Made by a program: the position numbers and the translations under genes
The notes under the pieces: model-generated
Told to the model about the DNA's origin: nothing
Databases searched by the model: none
Seen by the model: only the letters and a program-made list of their open reading frames with translations
In this document: positions 40,878-52,716 of the stretch, one piece after another
How positions within the stretch are numbered: position 1 is the stretch's first letter
Layout of the letters: the number at the start of each line of letters is the position of its first letter
From: Vicia villosa
Lineage: Eukaryota > Streptophyta > Magnoliopsida > Fabales > Fabaceae
Assembly (NCBI RefSeq): GCF_029867415.1
Contig: NW_026705483.1
Span: forward strand, 124,001 to 188,000
Direction of reading: 5' to 3'
DNA: 64,000 nucleotides

Positions 40878-43848
40878 TGTAGCAACCTGCCTAAAAATTA
40901 TAACTTAGAGAGTCACCACCTATTCTGAATGGCGAATAGGAAACCCTACGCAGTATAGAGATCGGGGTAAGATATTATATTCAGGTCGAGGGAAGGTGTT
41001 AGGCACCCTCGACCCTTTCCTAAAGGCTAACATTTCAAAGATAAAGGTTTATGGCAAGGTTTATAGCTAAGGAAGTGAATAGGGGAAAAATTGAGATTTT
41101 AGGGAAGGGGACTCGCCTTGTTGCCAAGTGCCTACGTATCTCCTTATGGAGAATCAGAGTCAACGTAGTTCGGGACACAGGATTGTACGCCTTAGAGTTG
41201 AATTGAATGTATTTGAATTTGTTTTGAAGTTGTTTTGAAATGCGAATGTTCGAAGGTATTTTGAGTTACCTTATCGTAGTTGTGACCATCGCAGTGTTGA
41301 AACACCGTAGTATCGTGGTTTAGTGTATTTTGAGTGTTTTAGGATTTGGGCGTACAACCCTGATTTGATTTAGCACTATTAACCGCGACGATCAATAGAT
41401 TCAATCGCCATAGTTAACAGATTTGAAGTTGTATCGTTACCAATTTTAATCAATTGATTTGATTATTACTGATAACGAATTATGGTATTTTTTAATAATT
41501 ATGAATTGATTTGCATTGTTACCCCTCGCAATCGATTGATTCGATTAAAAGAATAACGAATTTGAAGTTAGAAAAAAAGGATTAATCATCACAACTAATA
41601 AGATAGTTGCAACCATTTAATCGAATATAATTGAATTGCATTTTAATTAAATAGAATTTTAATTAAGATTATTGTTGACCATAGCGATTAATCGATTTAA
41701 TCGGCACGAACAACAAATTGACATTTTAATATAAATATCACATAATAATTTATTTATAAAAAATAATTATTATACAATTAATATATATTAAAAGGTATTT
41801 TAATTAAAACAAAATAAATAATTAAAATTATTTAAACTAATAGGAATAGGATTCAGTGTGGTTATTATCAGGGTGTATGATATGAACAATCAGATCCTGA
41901 GTGTTAGATCTAAGAGGACGAGGATCCTATGGCTAATTGCTGAGGGTATATGGTGGGCCATCTAGCTGCGCTCGTACTGAATCAAGCAATGCTTCTCAAT
42001 AATAAAAAGAAATTAACATTGGAGGAGGGACTCGAACCCACGCCCTCCCCCTCACAAGCGTATAGTCTAACCACCACACCAAACGCGTCCATTTTCTTAC
42101 TAAACGCGCGCATCACATAATATGTGAAACCTAAAAAAAGGAATGAAACAAGAGCGCCAACATTTGAATAGACCAATGACCTATCACCACGTTACATTCT
42201 TCTTCCCCAGAACCTGCAAATTTCTGAAACGATAGCTACGGTTTAGCTACGAATTCGCTACGAATTCGTTTCGTGGTCTACGCACCTGAAAAATAACGAA
42301 CATGCCCTGCATGTACATAAATGTTTCGCACCTGCACCAAACCCTTCGTTTTCACCATACCAATTCAACTATGTATTCAATTTGGCTTAATTTTAACCCT
42401 AATTAAAAACCCCAAATTGAAACCCTAAAACTCAAAACGGCCTCCAATGGTGGAACTTATTCTAAGCGCGTAAACTCCAAACAAACGACCCAGAAACAAT
42501 CACAGCATCATAACTAAGCAAAATATATCATTAAAAACATGTAAGAACGCATGAATTGCTCTAATCGATCTAAGTTTAAGAGCCACTTACTTTGACAAAT
42601 TGGAGGATATTCTGGGGTTGCTGATGCTATGCAAATATCCAATCACCTTCAGAATGCCTCAAGGAAGCTTTTGTACTCTTTAAATCTTGTTAAAACCTTC
42701 TAATTCTTACAAACCGATCTTGAGTTTTCTTGTTGAATTTTTGTTCTTATGCGTGTGCCTCTGAGCAGAAAATCCCCGACCCCTATTCCACTGGCTTGTG
42801 TTGAGTACTTATAGAAGGACATAATTAGGTTAAAAAAACAAAGCCCAAAGTCCTTGAATCCAATCTTTCCAAGTTTGTGGAAATTGATTTTTTCTTTGAA
42901 TAGAAACTTTTTATTTTTTTGCCCCATCTTATGTCAATCTTTTCCAACCATTTATGCACGAAAATTATACTATATTTTGACATCAAGGCTGATTGGATTT
43001 GATCTATATGCATCTTGTAACAAAATATTTGATTTTTTTCCTTTAATTAAATTATTTTAAATCATTTAAAAATGAAATAAAATTATATATAAATTAAATA
43101 AAAGGTAAAATTCGTGGCATATGGTTTGGATAACTTATGGGCCAAGTTCAAGTCATAAAAGTATGGGCCCATTTGCAAAGTTTCTCAATTTGAACCTTCT
43201 TTTTTCATATTTGGTCCTCCAAAATTACCCAACTTTGATCAATCATATCTCACTCAATTTTTAAGCTATGAGGGAGTTCTAAGACTTTTTGGAAACCTCA
43301 GGATGTCCTCTATAAGCCACTTTGGAACATATTTTCCATTTGGAGCTTTTATCTTGATCATATCCTCTTTGCCAAAAAACTGCTTTTGAAGGATGCTTGA
43401 AAATGACCTATAATCTTTTGCATCATACCTCTCAAATGAAGCATTTCTAGCCCTGGCTTGTGAGAGACAAAGTTGTAGGGAATCCAATTTCCTTCAAAAT
43501 AGGCTTTGAGTGGGGAATTTTTGAGGTTCCATGTGAAAGTTATGCCCAGTCAAAGTTGGGTTGACTTTTCCTAAGAAACCCTAATTTGAACCTTTTTGTA
43601 TTTGTTCATCTCTGAGTTTCTATTAATGGAATCATGATCAATCTTTTATCAAATGATGGTTATGCACCTCTGTACCTGATGTTTGACCAATGATCATAGG
43701 TTTGAATCATGCTTTGATCGTAGTTGACCTTCAGGTTTGAATCAGTTGATTGTGGATCTTGGGATTGTTTGAGCAAAGCTTTGGGATTGAGTCTTGAACT
43801 TTGAATCATTGTACATGGAATATGGAAGGCAAATTTTGGGGTATGACA
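40878..43848 (-). repeat. Element C 3' LTR, 2971 bp
   Basis: Plus-strand edges are TGTAGCAACC (40878) and GGGTATGACA (43848). In sense it starts TGTCATACCCCAAAATTTG. It is AT-rich in the middle (41700-41850). No gene is credited. Confidence 0.95.
42021..42090 (-). promoter_or_regulatory. tRNA-like segment in element C 3' LTR
   Basis: In sense, GTGGTGGTTAGAC (A-box-like) is followed by GGGTTCGAGTCCC (B-box, complement of 42027-42039). The acceptor arms do not pair, so this is not a tRNA gene. The second LTR has the same element at 50889-50958. Confidence 0.5.
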
Positions 43849-43880
43849 GCTGCCCCTGTTCAATCTTCTTGAACCTGAAG
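43849..43880 (-). other. Element C polypurine tract
   Basis: In sense, GATTGAACAGGGGCAGC abuts the LTR start at 43848, preceded by TTCAAGAA. Confidence 0.8.
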
Positions 43881-44039
43881 AGGTAGAAGATGATTGGACA
43901 CTGAAATGCCCTGAAATTTGCTTGCGTAGGGAAGGAGTTCTGTGGGAGATGGGCTTATAGATGCCATCCAGTTGTTTGACAAGATACTTGTCTAAAGCAT
44001 ATGCTTTTCAGACCTGGATCATTTGATTGTATCTGAGGA

Positions 44040-45960
44040 GAGAGAAATTAATGTCTTACATAAGACTACCTGAAGAGATTCCTGAATAGGGTATATCGAG
44101 GGTTGATGCGAAGAAGCTTAGGCTTTGAACAAAGCTTAGGGAGAATGTCTTGGAGAAGACTACTGAGGAGTTCTTTTAAAAGAACTAAGCGTGTCTTAGA
44201 AAAGAATGGATAAGCATTTAAGAAGGCTACCTAGAGAGGCATGATACGTCTTAAATAAGACTTACCTAGAAAGGTTCTTTAAAAGATATGAAACCTGGAG
44301 AGGTTTTTTTTGAAAGGATATGGAATGTCCTAAACAGGACTATCTAGACAGGTTGTGGTACGTCTTAAACAGGACTCACCTGGAAAGGCCCTTAGATAGG
44401 ATACGGGATATCTCAAACAAGACTTACCTAGAGAGGTTCCTATAAAGGGAACGATACGTTTTAAACAAAACTATCTAGAAAGATTCCTATAAAGGGAACG
44501 ATACGTTTTAAACAAAACTATCTAGAAAGATTCCTATAAAGAACATGAAACGTTTTAAACAAAACTACCTAGAAAGATTCCTATAAAGGACATAAAACGT
44601 TTTAAACAAAACTACCTAGAAAGATTCCTAAAAAGGGCATGATACGTTTTAAACAAAACTACCTCGAAAGGTTCCTATAAAGGATCGTGAGACGTTTTAG
44701 ACAAAACTACCTAGAAAGGTTCCTATAAAGGACATGAAATGTTTTAAACAAAACTACCTAGAAAGATTCCTATAAAGGACATGGAGCGTCTTAGACAAGA
44801 TTACCTAGCAAGGATAGGATACATCTTAAACAAGATTGCCTAGAAAGGTTAGGATACGTCTTAAACAAGACTGCTTGGGAAGGTTGATAATCGTTTTGGA
44901 TAAGATTACCTGGAAAGGTAAGAAATTGTTTGATCGCTTTTGGATTGCCTTTGAAGAAAGACTTGGAATGAGGTATTAGAATTGTATATGTTGAGATTTA
45001 ATCGTTGATACGATCGTATTTGCGCTGTGATTGGATGATAACATCCTTTTGATTATGAAGTGACCTGAAAAGGCAGCGTTAGTTGTATGCGATGTCGTGA
45101 TGCATGGATCATGTAATGAGATTCTCAAAATAAATGAGAATTATGCATGTATGTCGATCCCACACTGCGGGGCGTAAGTAGCACAGGCGTGGGAAGATCA
45201 ATTACGCAACAATGCTCTTTGTGTTTGAATTCTTGAAAGATATGCCCCTGGTCAATAGGATTCTTGATTGTAAGTGTTGATTTTAATGTGAAGCAGATGC
45301 TTTTCAGAATGAGTCCTGCGTTTCGGTTGCGCCCTACGGACAGTGATTTTGCTGAGCACTCAGAATGAGATGATGTCTTCTATAAGATTACCTGAAGAGG
45401 TCCTTGGAAAGAATGGGAAATTGTCTTAAACAAGACTGCGCTTTAAACAAGGCTCGAAGGGATATGTTTGTGCAGATGGTCAAAAATATTCCTAGAGAGG
45501 ATAAAGACTGTTTTAAGGAATGTGGGGCTTTAAACAAAACTTAGGAAAAGACATCTTGAAGAAGATCACCCTAGAAAGGATGGTGAACCGTCTTAGAGAA
45601 GACTCTGTACTTTAAACAAAGTTTGACAAGGTTCTTGAAAGCGTAAGAGAAGTTTGAATATGTCTTAAAAGACTAACTGAAAAAAGTTAAGAGATGTCTT
45701 ACAGAAGACTACCTAGAAACGGTTCTTGGAAGGGAATATGTCTTAGAGAAGACTGTTTGAAAGGGTTTGAAAATAGAGAGGATAAGAAAATGGGTCTTTA
45801 AAAAGACTATCTGAAACAGGCTCCTAGAAAGGGTAAAAAGTATTTGAACATGTCTTAAAGAAGACTATATGGACAGATTGAGAAATATCCTATACAGGTT
45901 CCTGGAAAGGATGTGGGAGTGGCATTGACACCATCTGCTACTGAGTGACCTTTGTAACGT
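44040..45960 (-). repeat. Element C long tandem array of hairpin triplets (47-bp unit)
   Basis: A regular 47-bp unit (for example 44481-44527 and 44528 onward) decays towards both ends and resumes at 45370-45960. Each unit holds up to three short inverted repeats: ATCT-AGAA-AGAT or ACCT-AGAA-AGGT, TCCT-ATAA-AGGA, and GTTTT-AAAC-AAAAC. Versions of the last include GTCCT/AGGAC (44327-44340) and GTCTT/AAGAC (44858-44871). About 45000-45370 is a less regular interruption. It is noncoding. Confidence 0.85.
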
Positions 45961-46700
45961 GCCCCCAGGTAATGGGCTTGCCCCATGGGCTATTCAGCGT
46001 CCTAGAGAGATTCCAATGGATCTTGATTAGATTGCCCCATGTAAATGGGATAATGACGAGTTATGCCGTGCGTACACATTAGCCATCCCAGTCATGCGTA
46101 AGGGATGTTTCTTCTTTTGACAAGTTTTTAAAGCTACTTCATCAGTCAGTAGGATTTTTTAGCCATTAGCCATGCCCCATGCAACTTCTCCCTGATGTTT
46201 AAACATTTGAATCCACATAGACAAGTGTACTTTGTAATGAAATTCATAAGATGCGAATGCATATGTCTGTCTTGAAAGTTTAAAAACATTTTTTTTGAAT
46301 AAAATAAAGTTTTTTTTTTTGTAAGAAAGTGATATCAACTCAAAAGTTATAGTAGACCTTAAGGAGTCGGGATACCTTTGGTAACGGTATGCTTTCGAAC
46401 TAACCATGCTTCAGTTAGGACTTTTAAGGGTTGTAACGTGGCCTGGTTCACGGTTTAAAGAAACAAAGGATAGAGGCTCAAAGTTTATTTGTACCCATCC
46501 CCATCTTCGTGATGTTCTCCAGTCCTATGCTCAGTTGACTATGCGTTTAGGCTCCAAAAGACTTTGGGAATTATGACATTGGCATTTATGATGGTTCAAA
46601 AACCAAAGGTTTATCTGCAAAGGTTGTCATTCTCCTTTTTTGTAATTTTTCCTTTTGTCGAAGGTACATAGTAACCTTTTTTCGACTTTGTTATCCCTAA
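45961..46700 (-). other. Element C 3' UTR, unique part
   Basis: No gene. It includes A/T homopolymers at about 46290-46322. Words such as GCCCCATG recur (45981, 46032, 46176). Confidence 0.5.
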
Positions 46701-46707
46701 CTTTTTC

Positions 46708-46785
46708 CTGAACTGTTCGTTTTAAAACTACAGTCAGCGGGATGCCCCAATTTTGCCTAAGTCTCCTTAATAAGTTTTGACTTAG
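46708..46785 (-). other. Element C post-integrase hairpins (degenerate)
   Basis: The first sense hairpin is CTAAGTC/GACTTAG (46757-46763 with 46779-46785) with a 15-nt middle starting AAAAC. The second is CTGACTG against CTGAACTG with one bulged A (46708-46715 with 46731-46737). A third is not clear. Confidence 0.65.
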
Positions 46786-46799
46786 CAGGCCCTTGCATT

Positions 46800-47335
46800 G
46801 CTTTCTTTTTCTTTGCGGACATTGACTGCCGGATTTAATGATGACGGGGAACCATCGGTGATTATGTTCAAAGGAACAACTTGGAATAATTAAGTTAACT
46901 GAGCAACTACCCTACCCCAGGTTATGTATTAAGGGTTTTATTTTATATGAAGGAAAACTCCTACTTCTTTAGGCTCAAAGGGGTTGACAAGGGATTAACA
47001 TCCTTATATCTCCGTTATTTAGGAATTGAAACAATGCCTGTACATCGTCAACACGGTCTGTTCGAAAGCGTAGTGTATGAAATTATGGTATCGTTTTCGT
47101 CATTCTCCCTCAAAAGGTGTACAGCTTTAACGAGAGTTGAATATCACAAAGAAGAAAACCAAGTAAAAACACAGTTTTAAATATAGTGATAACACTAGGA
47201 ATGAATCAAGACAAACGTAAGCAATGCATTAATGATTGTTGTAAAGTACATAGCATATGTCATAAGACTAATGTTTAAACAAACGGAAAGAAATTGCGAA
47301 TGAAAACAAAACTAATGATCTAAGAAATCCTCCTT
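46800..47335 (-). other. Element C pol deletion region
   Basis: Between the gag stop and the hairpins there are only about 540 bp. The sense frame near 46800-46870 (TDGSPSSLNPAVNVRKEK) weakly resembles the integrase tail DGDELPHPVNADAVKKY of A and B. That would make it the scar of a large pro-pol deletion; the resemblance is weak. The frame at 46947-47180 on the plus strand has no recognisable features. Confidence 0.35.
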
Positions 47336-48853
47336 CTAGCCACCTATGGCACTGGACTTGCGAGGATCTTCGAACTCAATGAGCCCTTCTTCAATCAAAT
47401 CTTGGATCTTGTGCTTCAACGGCCCACAATCCTCTGTATCATGACCAGGACTATCTGAATGATAAGCGCACCTAGCATGATGCTTGTACCCGGGAGCGGG
47501 GTTAGCTGGAGCTGAGTATGGAGGCAGCAGAGTTATCAAGTTCTGACTGAGCAGATGTTGCAGAGCTTGAGACAGCGGCATGTGCAATGGGGTAAACGAT
47601 CGCTTCGGCTTGGACCTCCAGGGGCGTTGGCCACCCTGTTGTTTTTGCTGATCCTTCTGTTGTAGTGTTGGTGTCTGATTAACCAGGATCGCTCCAACAG
47701 TGCTGGGTTCCTTTTTTCCGTCATATGACTTCTTTGTGTGATAGGAACCTGAGGGTGCCCCTTGTATCTTCCCATTCTTGATCCCATTTTCAATTCTCTC
47801 ACTAATGACTACCAAGTCCGAGAACCCTGAAGATATGCTTCCGACCATCTTGTCGTAGTATGGTCCTTGCAAAGTGCTCATAAATATGTCCACCAGTTCT
47901 TTTTCCATCAAGGGAGGTTGGACTCGAGAAGCCATTTCCCTCCACCTTTGGGCATACTCCTTGAATGATTCATCATTCTTCTGCGACATATTCTGTAATT
48001 GCATTCGATTGGGTGCCATGTCCAAGTTGTACTTGTAATGCTTTAAGAAGGTGCTAGCCAGATCATTCCAGCTTCGGACAGAGGATTTCTCTAATTGCAT
48101 GTACCAGTCAATAGACGCTCCGCTTAAGCTTTCTTGAAAGAAATGTATCATTAGCTTTTGATCGTGGGCGTAGGCAGCCATTTTTCGCACATACATGCGC
48201 AAGTGATTCCTCGGACATGTGAGTCCTTTGTATTTCTCGAAGTCGGGAATCTTGAATTTGCGAGGGATAGTCAAGTCTGAGACCAAACTCATTTCGAAGG
48301 CATCCACATCAAAGACATCGTATCCTTCTACCACTTTTAGTCTCTCCTCCAGCGCCTTGATTTGTTCACTGTCCTTGGAGTCTTCCTCAGAGTTAGGAAT
48401 AGACTGTTGTGTCTGAGGTGCTTGGTCTGTGTTGTCCACCTCTTGCACTCCGTATTGTAGCTCCAGGTAATCATCATCCTTAGGGACATTGTTAGCAGGA
48501 ATGCGAACTGTGCGGGTTGCCCCTTTGGTTTGTGGAGGAGGGAGAAATCCTTCTTGAGAGGCCTCTCCTTTTTCTTGGAATTGGATAGCTCTCCTCACAG
48601 ATCGGACTTGAGGTCTGTCCTTAGCAGGGCCAAAGCCTGGAACAAATCCTAGCAGCGGGTTTTCGTCGTTGGGGATCTCATCCTGAACCAGGATATCCCT
48701 AGACTGAACCTCTTTTGCTTTTTCTTTCTCGTCCTTGAGGGCCTTCATGAATTCTAACATCTGAGCCATACCTCCTTTAACCTCTTCCATACTAACCTTT
48801 AGTTGATCCACGTCTTCACGAAGGGCGGTTTGATTCTTTTCTAGCTGCTCCAT
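47336..48853 (-). CDS. gag: Element C Gag, 505 aa
   Basis: The capsid/nucleocapsid precursor that packages element RNA. An N-terminal coiled coil (MEQLEKNQTALREDVDQLK, residues 1-50) is followed by an acidic linker. The Tat/Ogre Gag core starts FKIPDFEKYKG (about 205) and includes HFFQESLSGASIDWY and FKEYAQRWREMA (about 300-310). The C-terminal knuckle is CAYHSDSPGHDTEDC (about 464-478), a Cys-His-His-Cys variant. It is uninterrupted, unlike the homologous gag of Ogre B, where the Trp of QRWRE is a stop. It ends GG* where Ogre gag would run on into protease. An intact Gag with no enzymes suggests selection for self-packaging or simply youth. Confidence 0.9.
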   Translation of the reverse strand: MEQLEKNQTALREDVDQLKVSMEEVKGGMAQMLEFMKALKDEKEKAKEVQSRDILVQDEIPNDENPLLGFVPGFGPAKDRPQVRSVRRAIQFQEKGEASQEGFLPPPQTKGATRTVRIPANNVPKDDDYLELQYGVQEVDNTDQAPQTQQSIPNSEEDSKDSEQIKALEERLKVVEGYDVFDVDAFEMSLVSDLTIPRKFKIPDFEKYKGLTCPRNHLRMYVRKMAAYAHDQKLMIHFFQESLSGASIDWYMQLEKSSVRSWNDLASTFLKHYKYNLDMAPNRMQLQNMSQKNDESFKEYAQRWREMASRVQPPLMEKELVDIFMSTLQGPYYDKMVGSISSGFSDLVVISERIENGIKNGKIQGAPSGSYHTKKSYDGKKEPSTVGAILVNQTPTLQQKDQQKQQGGQRPWRSKPKRSFTPLHMPLSQALQHLLSQNLITLLPPYSAPANPAPGYKHHARCAYHSDSPGHDTEDCGPLKHKIQDLIEEGLIEFEDPRKSSAIGG

Positions 48854-49725
48854 CGATTTCTTTTGCTGAAATCTGGTTTGATAAGACGGTCGGGATGTTA
48901 GGTTATCCTTCCCAATGGTTCCTTGCTCTTGAGATAGAAGAGGAATCTTCTCTTAATGCCATGAAAATGATGTGTATGCCATGCATGATATGTATGATAT
49001 CTTTTTTCTTCCTTTTTTTTTTGAATAAAATACGATGCAAGAATGCCCATGATGTATGATGAATGGAAAAAGAAATAATAAAAAAAAATAATGATCAACA
49101 CATATATATACATATATCACATAATCACATAAGTTCATAGGTTCGACGTAGCGGCTCTTGGGAGCCAACCTTTTTATAGGGGGGTTCTAGAAGGTCCCAT
49201 GGGGTCGTTCGTAGCCTCCGAGACTTTTTGTCTCTTTGGGTTTTAGAACAACTCATTTTATCCATGAGGTTCGAATTATTGGGGTAGGTTCTCGGAGAGA
49301 TCAGCCAAGTATCCAGTTCTGCCCTCAATAAAGTCAAGCCTCGTTTTGGACATTTCCGAATACTCAACCCACTCCGAGTGGAGTTATCAATGAGACTCGT
49401 AGGCGATTCATGCTCCCCTATTGATCTCAAAGTTAACTCCCACACTTAGGGTTTTAACATTACATAATATGTCAGCAGTGCATATAAAAATATGACAATT
49501 AGGCAATTAAATATAAATATATTAACATAAACAATTAAATATAAACATATTATAAACAATTAAATATTTTTAGATAAAAAACAAATAAAAATTTTTTTTT
49601 TAAAAAAAATAAAATAATTACAAACCCTAAAAAAGGCGAATTAGCCAAACCCTAAAAAGTTGTCAAACCTAAACCCTGCCAAAACCTAAAACCTATAGGA
49701 GCATAGTATTCACCATTTAAGTGTT
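48854..49725 (-). other. Element C leader between PBS and gag
   Basis: Noncoding, with A/T runs at about 49010-49090 and 49540-49620 and a CCCTAAA-like stretch (49621-49690). ORF1, present in Ogre B at this position, is absent. Confidence 0.65.
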
Positions 49726-49743
49726 TCCTCAGCAGAGTCGCCA
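49726..49743 (-). other. Element C primer binding site
   Basis: Sense TGGCGACTCTGCTGAGGA, two bases from the LTR end. It matches the Ogre B PBS except for three positions. Ogre-type PBSs are assigned to tRNA-Arg in the literature (from memory). Confidence 0.85.
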
Positions 49744-49745
49744 GC

Positions 49746-52716
49746 TGTAGCAACCTGCCTAAAAATTATAACTTAGAGAGTCGCCACCTATTCTGAAGGG
49801 CGAATAGGAAACCCTACGCAGTATAGAGATCGGGGTAAGATACTATATTCAGGTCGAGGGAAGGTGTTAGGCACCCTCGACCCTTTCCTAAAGGCTAACA
49901 TTTCAAAGATAAAGGTTTATGGCAAGGTTTATAGCTAAGGAAGTGAATAGGGGAAAAATTGAGATTTTAGGGAGGGGGACTCGCCTTGTTGCCAAGTGCC
50001 TACGTATCTCCTTATGGAGAATCAGATTCAACGTAGTTCGGGACACAGGATTGTACGCCTTAGAGTTGAATTGAATGTATTTGAATTTGTTTTGAAGTTG
50101 TTTTGAAATGCGAATGTTCGAAGGTATTTTGAGTTACCTTATCGTAGTTGTGAACATCGCAGTGTTGAAACACCGTAGTATCGTGGTTTAGTGTATTTTG
50201 AGTGTTTTAGGATTTGGGCGTACAACCCTGATTTGATTTAGCACTATTAACCGCGACGATCAATAGATTCAATCGCCATAGTTAACAGATTTGAAGTTGT
50301 ATCGTTACCAATTTTAATCAATTGATTTGATTATTACTGATAACGAATTATGGTATTTTTTAATAATTATGAATTGATTTGCATTGTTACCCCTCGCAAT
50401 CGATTGATTCGATTAAAAGAATAACGAATTTGAAGTTAGAAAAAAAGGATTAATCATCACAACTAATAAGATAGTTGCAACCATTTAATCGAATATAATT
50501 GAATTGCATTTTAATTAAATAGAATTTTAATTAAGATTATTGTTGACCATAGCGATTAATCGATTTAATCGGCACGAACAACAAATTGACATTTTAATAT
50601 AAATATCACATAATAATTTATTTATAAAAAATAATTATTATACAATTAATATATATTAAAAGGTATTTTAATTAAAACAAAATAAATAATTAAAATTATT
50701 TAAACTAATAGGAATAGGATTCAGTGTGGTTATTATCAGGGTGTATGATATGAACAATCAGATCCTGAGTGTTAGATCTAAGAGGACGAGGATCCTATGG
50801 CTAATAGCTGAGGGTATATGGTGGGCCATCTAGCTGCGCTCGTACTGAATCAAGCAATGCTTCTCAATAATAAAAAGAAATTAACGTTGGAGGAGGGACT
50901 CGAACCCACGCCCTCCCCCTCACAAGCGTATAGTCTAACCACCACACCAAACGCGTCCATTTGCTTACTAAACGCGCGCATCACATAATATGTGAAACCT
51001 AAAAAAAGGAATGAAACAAGAGCGCCAACATTTGAATATACCAATGACCTATCGCCACGTTACCTTCTTCTTCCCCAAAACCTGCAAATTTCTGAAACGA
51101 TAGCTACGGTTTAGCTACGAATTCGCTACGAATTCGTTTCGTGGTCTACGCACCTGAAAAATAACGAACACGCCCTGCATGTACATAAACGTTTCGCACC
51201 TGCACCAAACCCTTCGTTTTCACCATACCAATTCAACTATGTATTCAATTTGGCTTAATTTTAACCCTAATTAAAAACCCCAAATTGAAACCCTAAAACT
51301 CAAAACGGCCTCCAATGGTGGAACTTATTCTAAGCGCGTAAACTCCAAACAAACGACCCAGAAACAATCACAGCATCATAACTAAGCAAAATATATCATT
51401 AAAAACATGTAAGAACGAATTAATTGCTCTAATCGATCTAAGTTTAAGAGCCACTTACTTTGAAAAATTGGAGGATATTCTGGGGTTGCTGATGCTATGC
51501 AAATATCCAATCACCTTCAGAATGCCTCAAGGAAGCTTTTGTACTCTTTAAATCTTGTTAAAACCTTCTAATTCTTACAAACCGATCTTGAGTTTTCTTG
51601 TTGAATTTTTGTTCTTATGCGTGTGCCTCTGAGCAGAAAATCCCCGACCCCTATTCCACTGGCTTGTGTTGAGTACTTATAGAAGGACATAATTAGGTTA
51701 AAAAAACAAAGCCCAAAGTCCTTGAATCCAATCTTTCCAAGTTTGTGGAAATTGATTTTTTCTTTGAATAGAAACTTTTTATTTTTTTGCCCCATCTTAT
51801 GTCAATCTTTTCCAACCATTTATGCACGAAAATTATACTATATTTTGACATCAATGCTGATTGGATTTGATCTATATGCATCTTGTAACAAAATATTTGA
51901 TTTTTTTCCTTTAATTAAATTATTTTAAATCATTTAAAAATGAAATAAAATTATATATAAATTAAATAAAAGGTAAAATTCGTGGCATATGGTTTGGATA
52001 ACTTATGGGTCAAGTTCAAGTCATAAAAGTATGGGCCCATTTGCAAAGTTTCTCAATTTGAACCTTCTTTTTTCATATTTGGTCCTCCAAAATTACCCAA
52101 CTTTGATCAATCATATCTCACTCAATTTTAAAGCTATGAGGGATTTCTAAGACTTTTTGGAAACCTCAGGATGTCCTCTATAAGCCACTTTGGAACATAT
52201 TTTCCATTTGGAGCTTTTATCTTGATCATATCCTCTTTGCCAAAAAACTGCTTTTGAAGGATGCTTGAAAATGACCTATAATCTTTTGCATAATACCTCT
52301 CAAATGAAGCATTTCTAGCCCTGGCTTGTGAGAGACAAAGTTGTAAGGAATCCAATTTCCTTCAAAATAGGCTTTGAGTGGGGAATTTTTGAGGTTCCAT
52401 GTGAAAGTTATGCCCAGTCAAAGTTGGGTTGACTTTTCCTAAGAAACCCTAATTTGAACCTTTTTGTATTTGTTCATCTCTGAGTTTCTATTAATGGAAT
52501 CATGATCAATCTTTGATCAAATGATGGTTATGCGCCTCTGTACCTGATGTTTGACCAATGATCATAGGTTTGAATCATGCTTTGATCGTAGTTGACCTTC
52601 AGGTTTGAATCAATTGATTGTGGATCTTGGGATTGTTTGAGCAAAGCTTTGGGATTGAATCTTGAACTTTGAATCATTGTACATGGAATATGGAAGGCAA
52701 ATTTTGGGGTATGACA
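49746..52716 (-). repeat. Element C 5' LTR, 2971 bp
   Basis: Identical in length and boundaries to 40878-43848. About 28 substitutions were counted by eye, many of them transitions. It contains the same tRNA-like segment at 50889-50958. Confidence 0.95.

Larger units (their letters stand above)
40878..52716 (-). mobile_element. Element C: gag-only Tat/Ogre derivative nested in Ogre B integrase
   Basis: An insertion of 11,839 bp flanked by the 5-bp target duplication GCTTG (40873-40877 and 52717-52721). Two LTRs of exactly 2971 bp differ at about 28 sites by my count (about 99.1% identity, no indel). It has a PBS, a polypurine tract, one gag ORF and a long 3' UTR, but no ORF1, protease, RT or RNase H, and at most a trace of integrase. 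It must have moved with enzymes supplied by another element. Confidence 0.95.

Noticed and set aside
42700..43060. Overlapping frames of 62-75 residues in the C LTRs
   Set aside because: They lie in both LTRs on both strands, in AT-rich sequence, with no homology and no initiation context.
44040..45960. A CRISPR-like or satellite array in element C
   Set aside because: Units are degenerate, there are no unique spacers, the context is a plant retrotransposon 3' UTR, and the array is confined to one element, so it is neither CRISPR nor a dispersed satellite.
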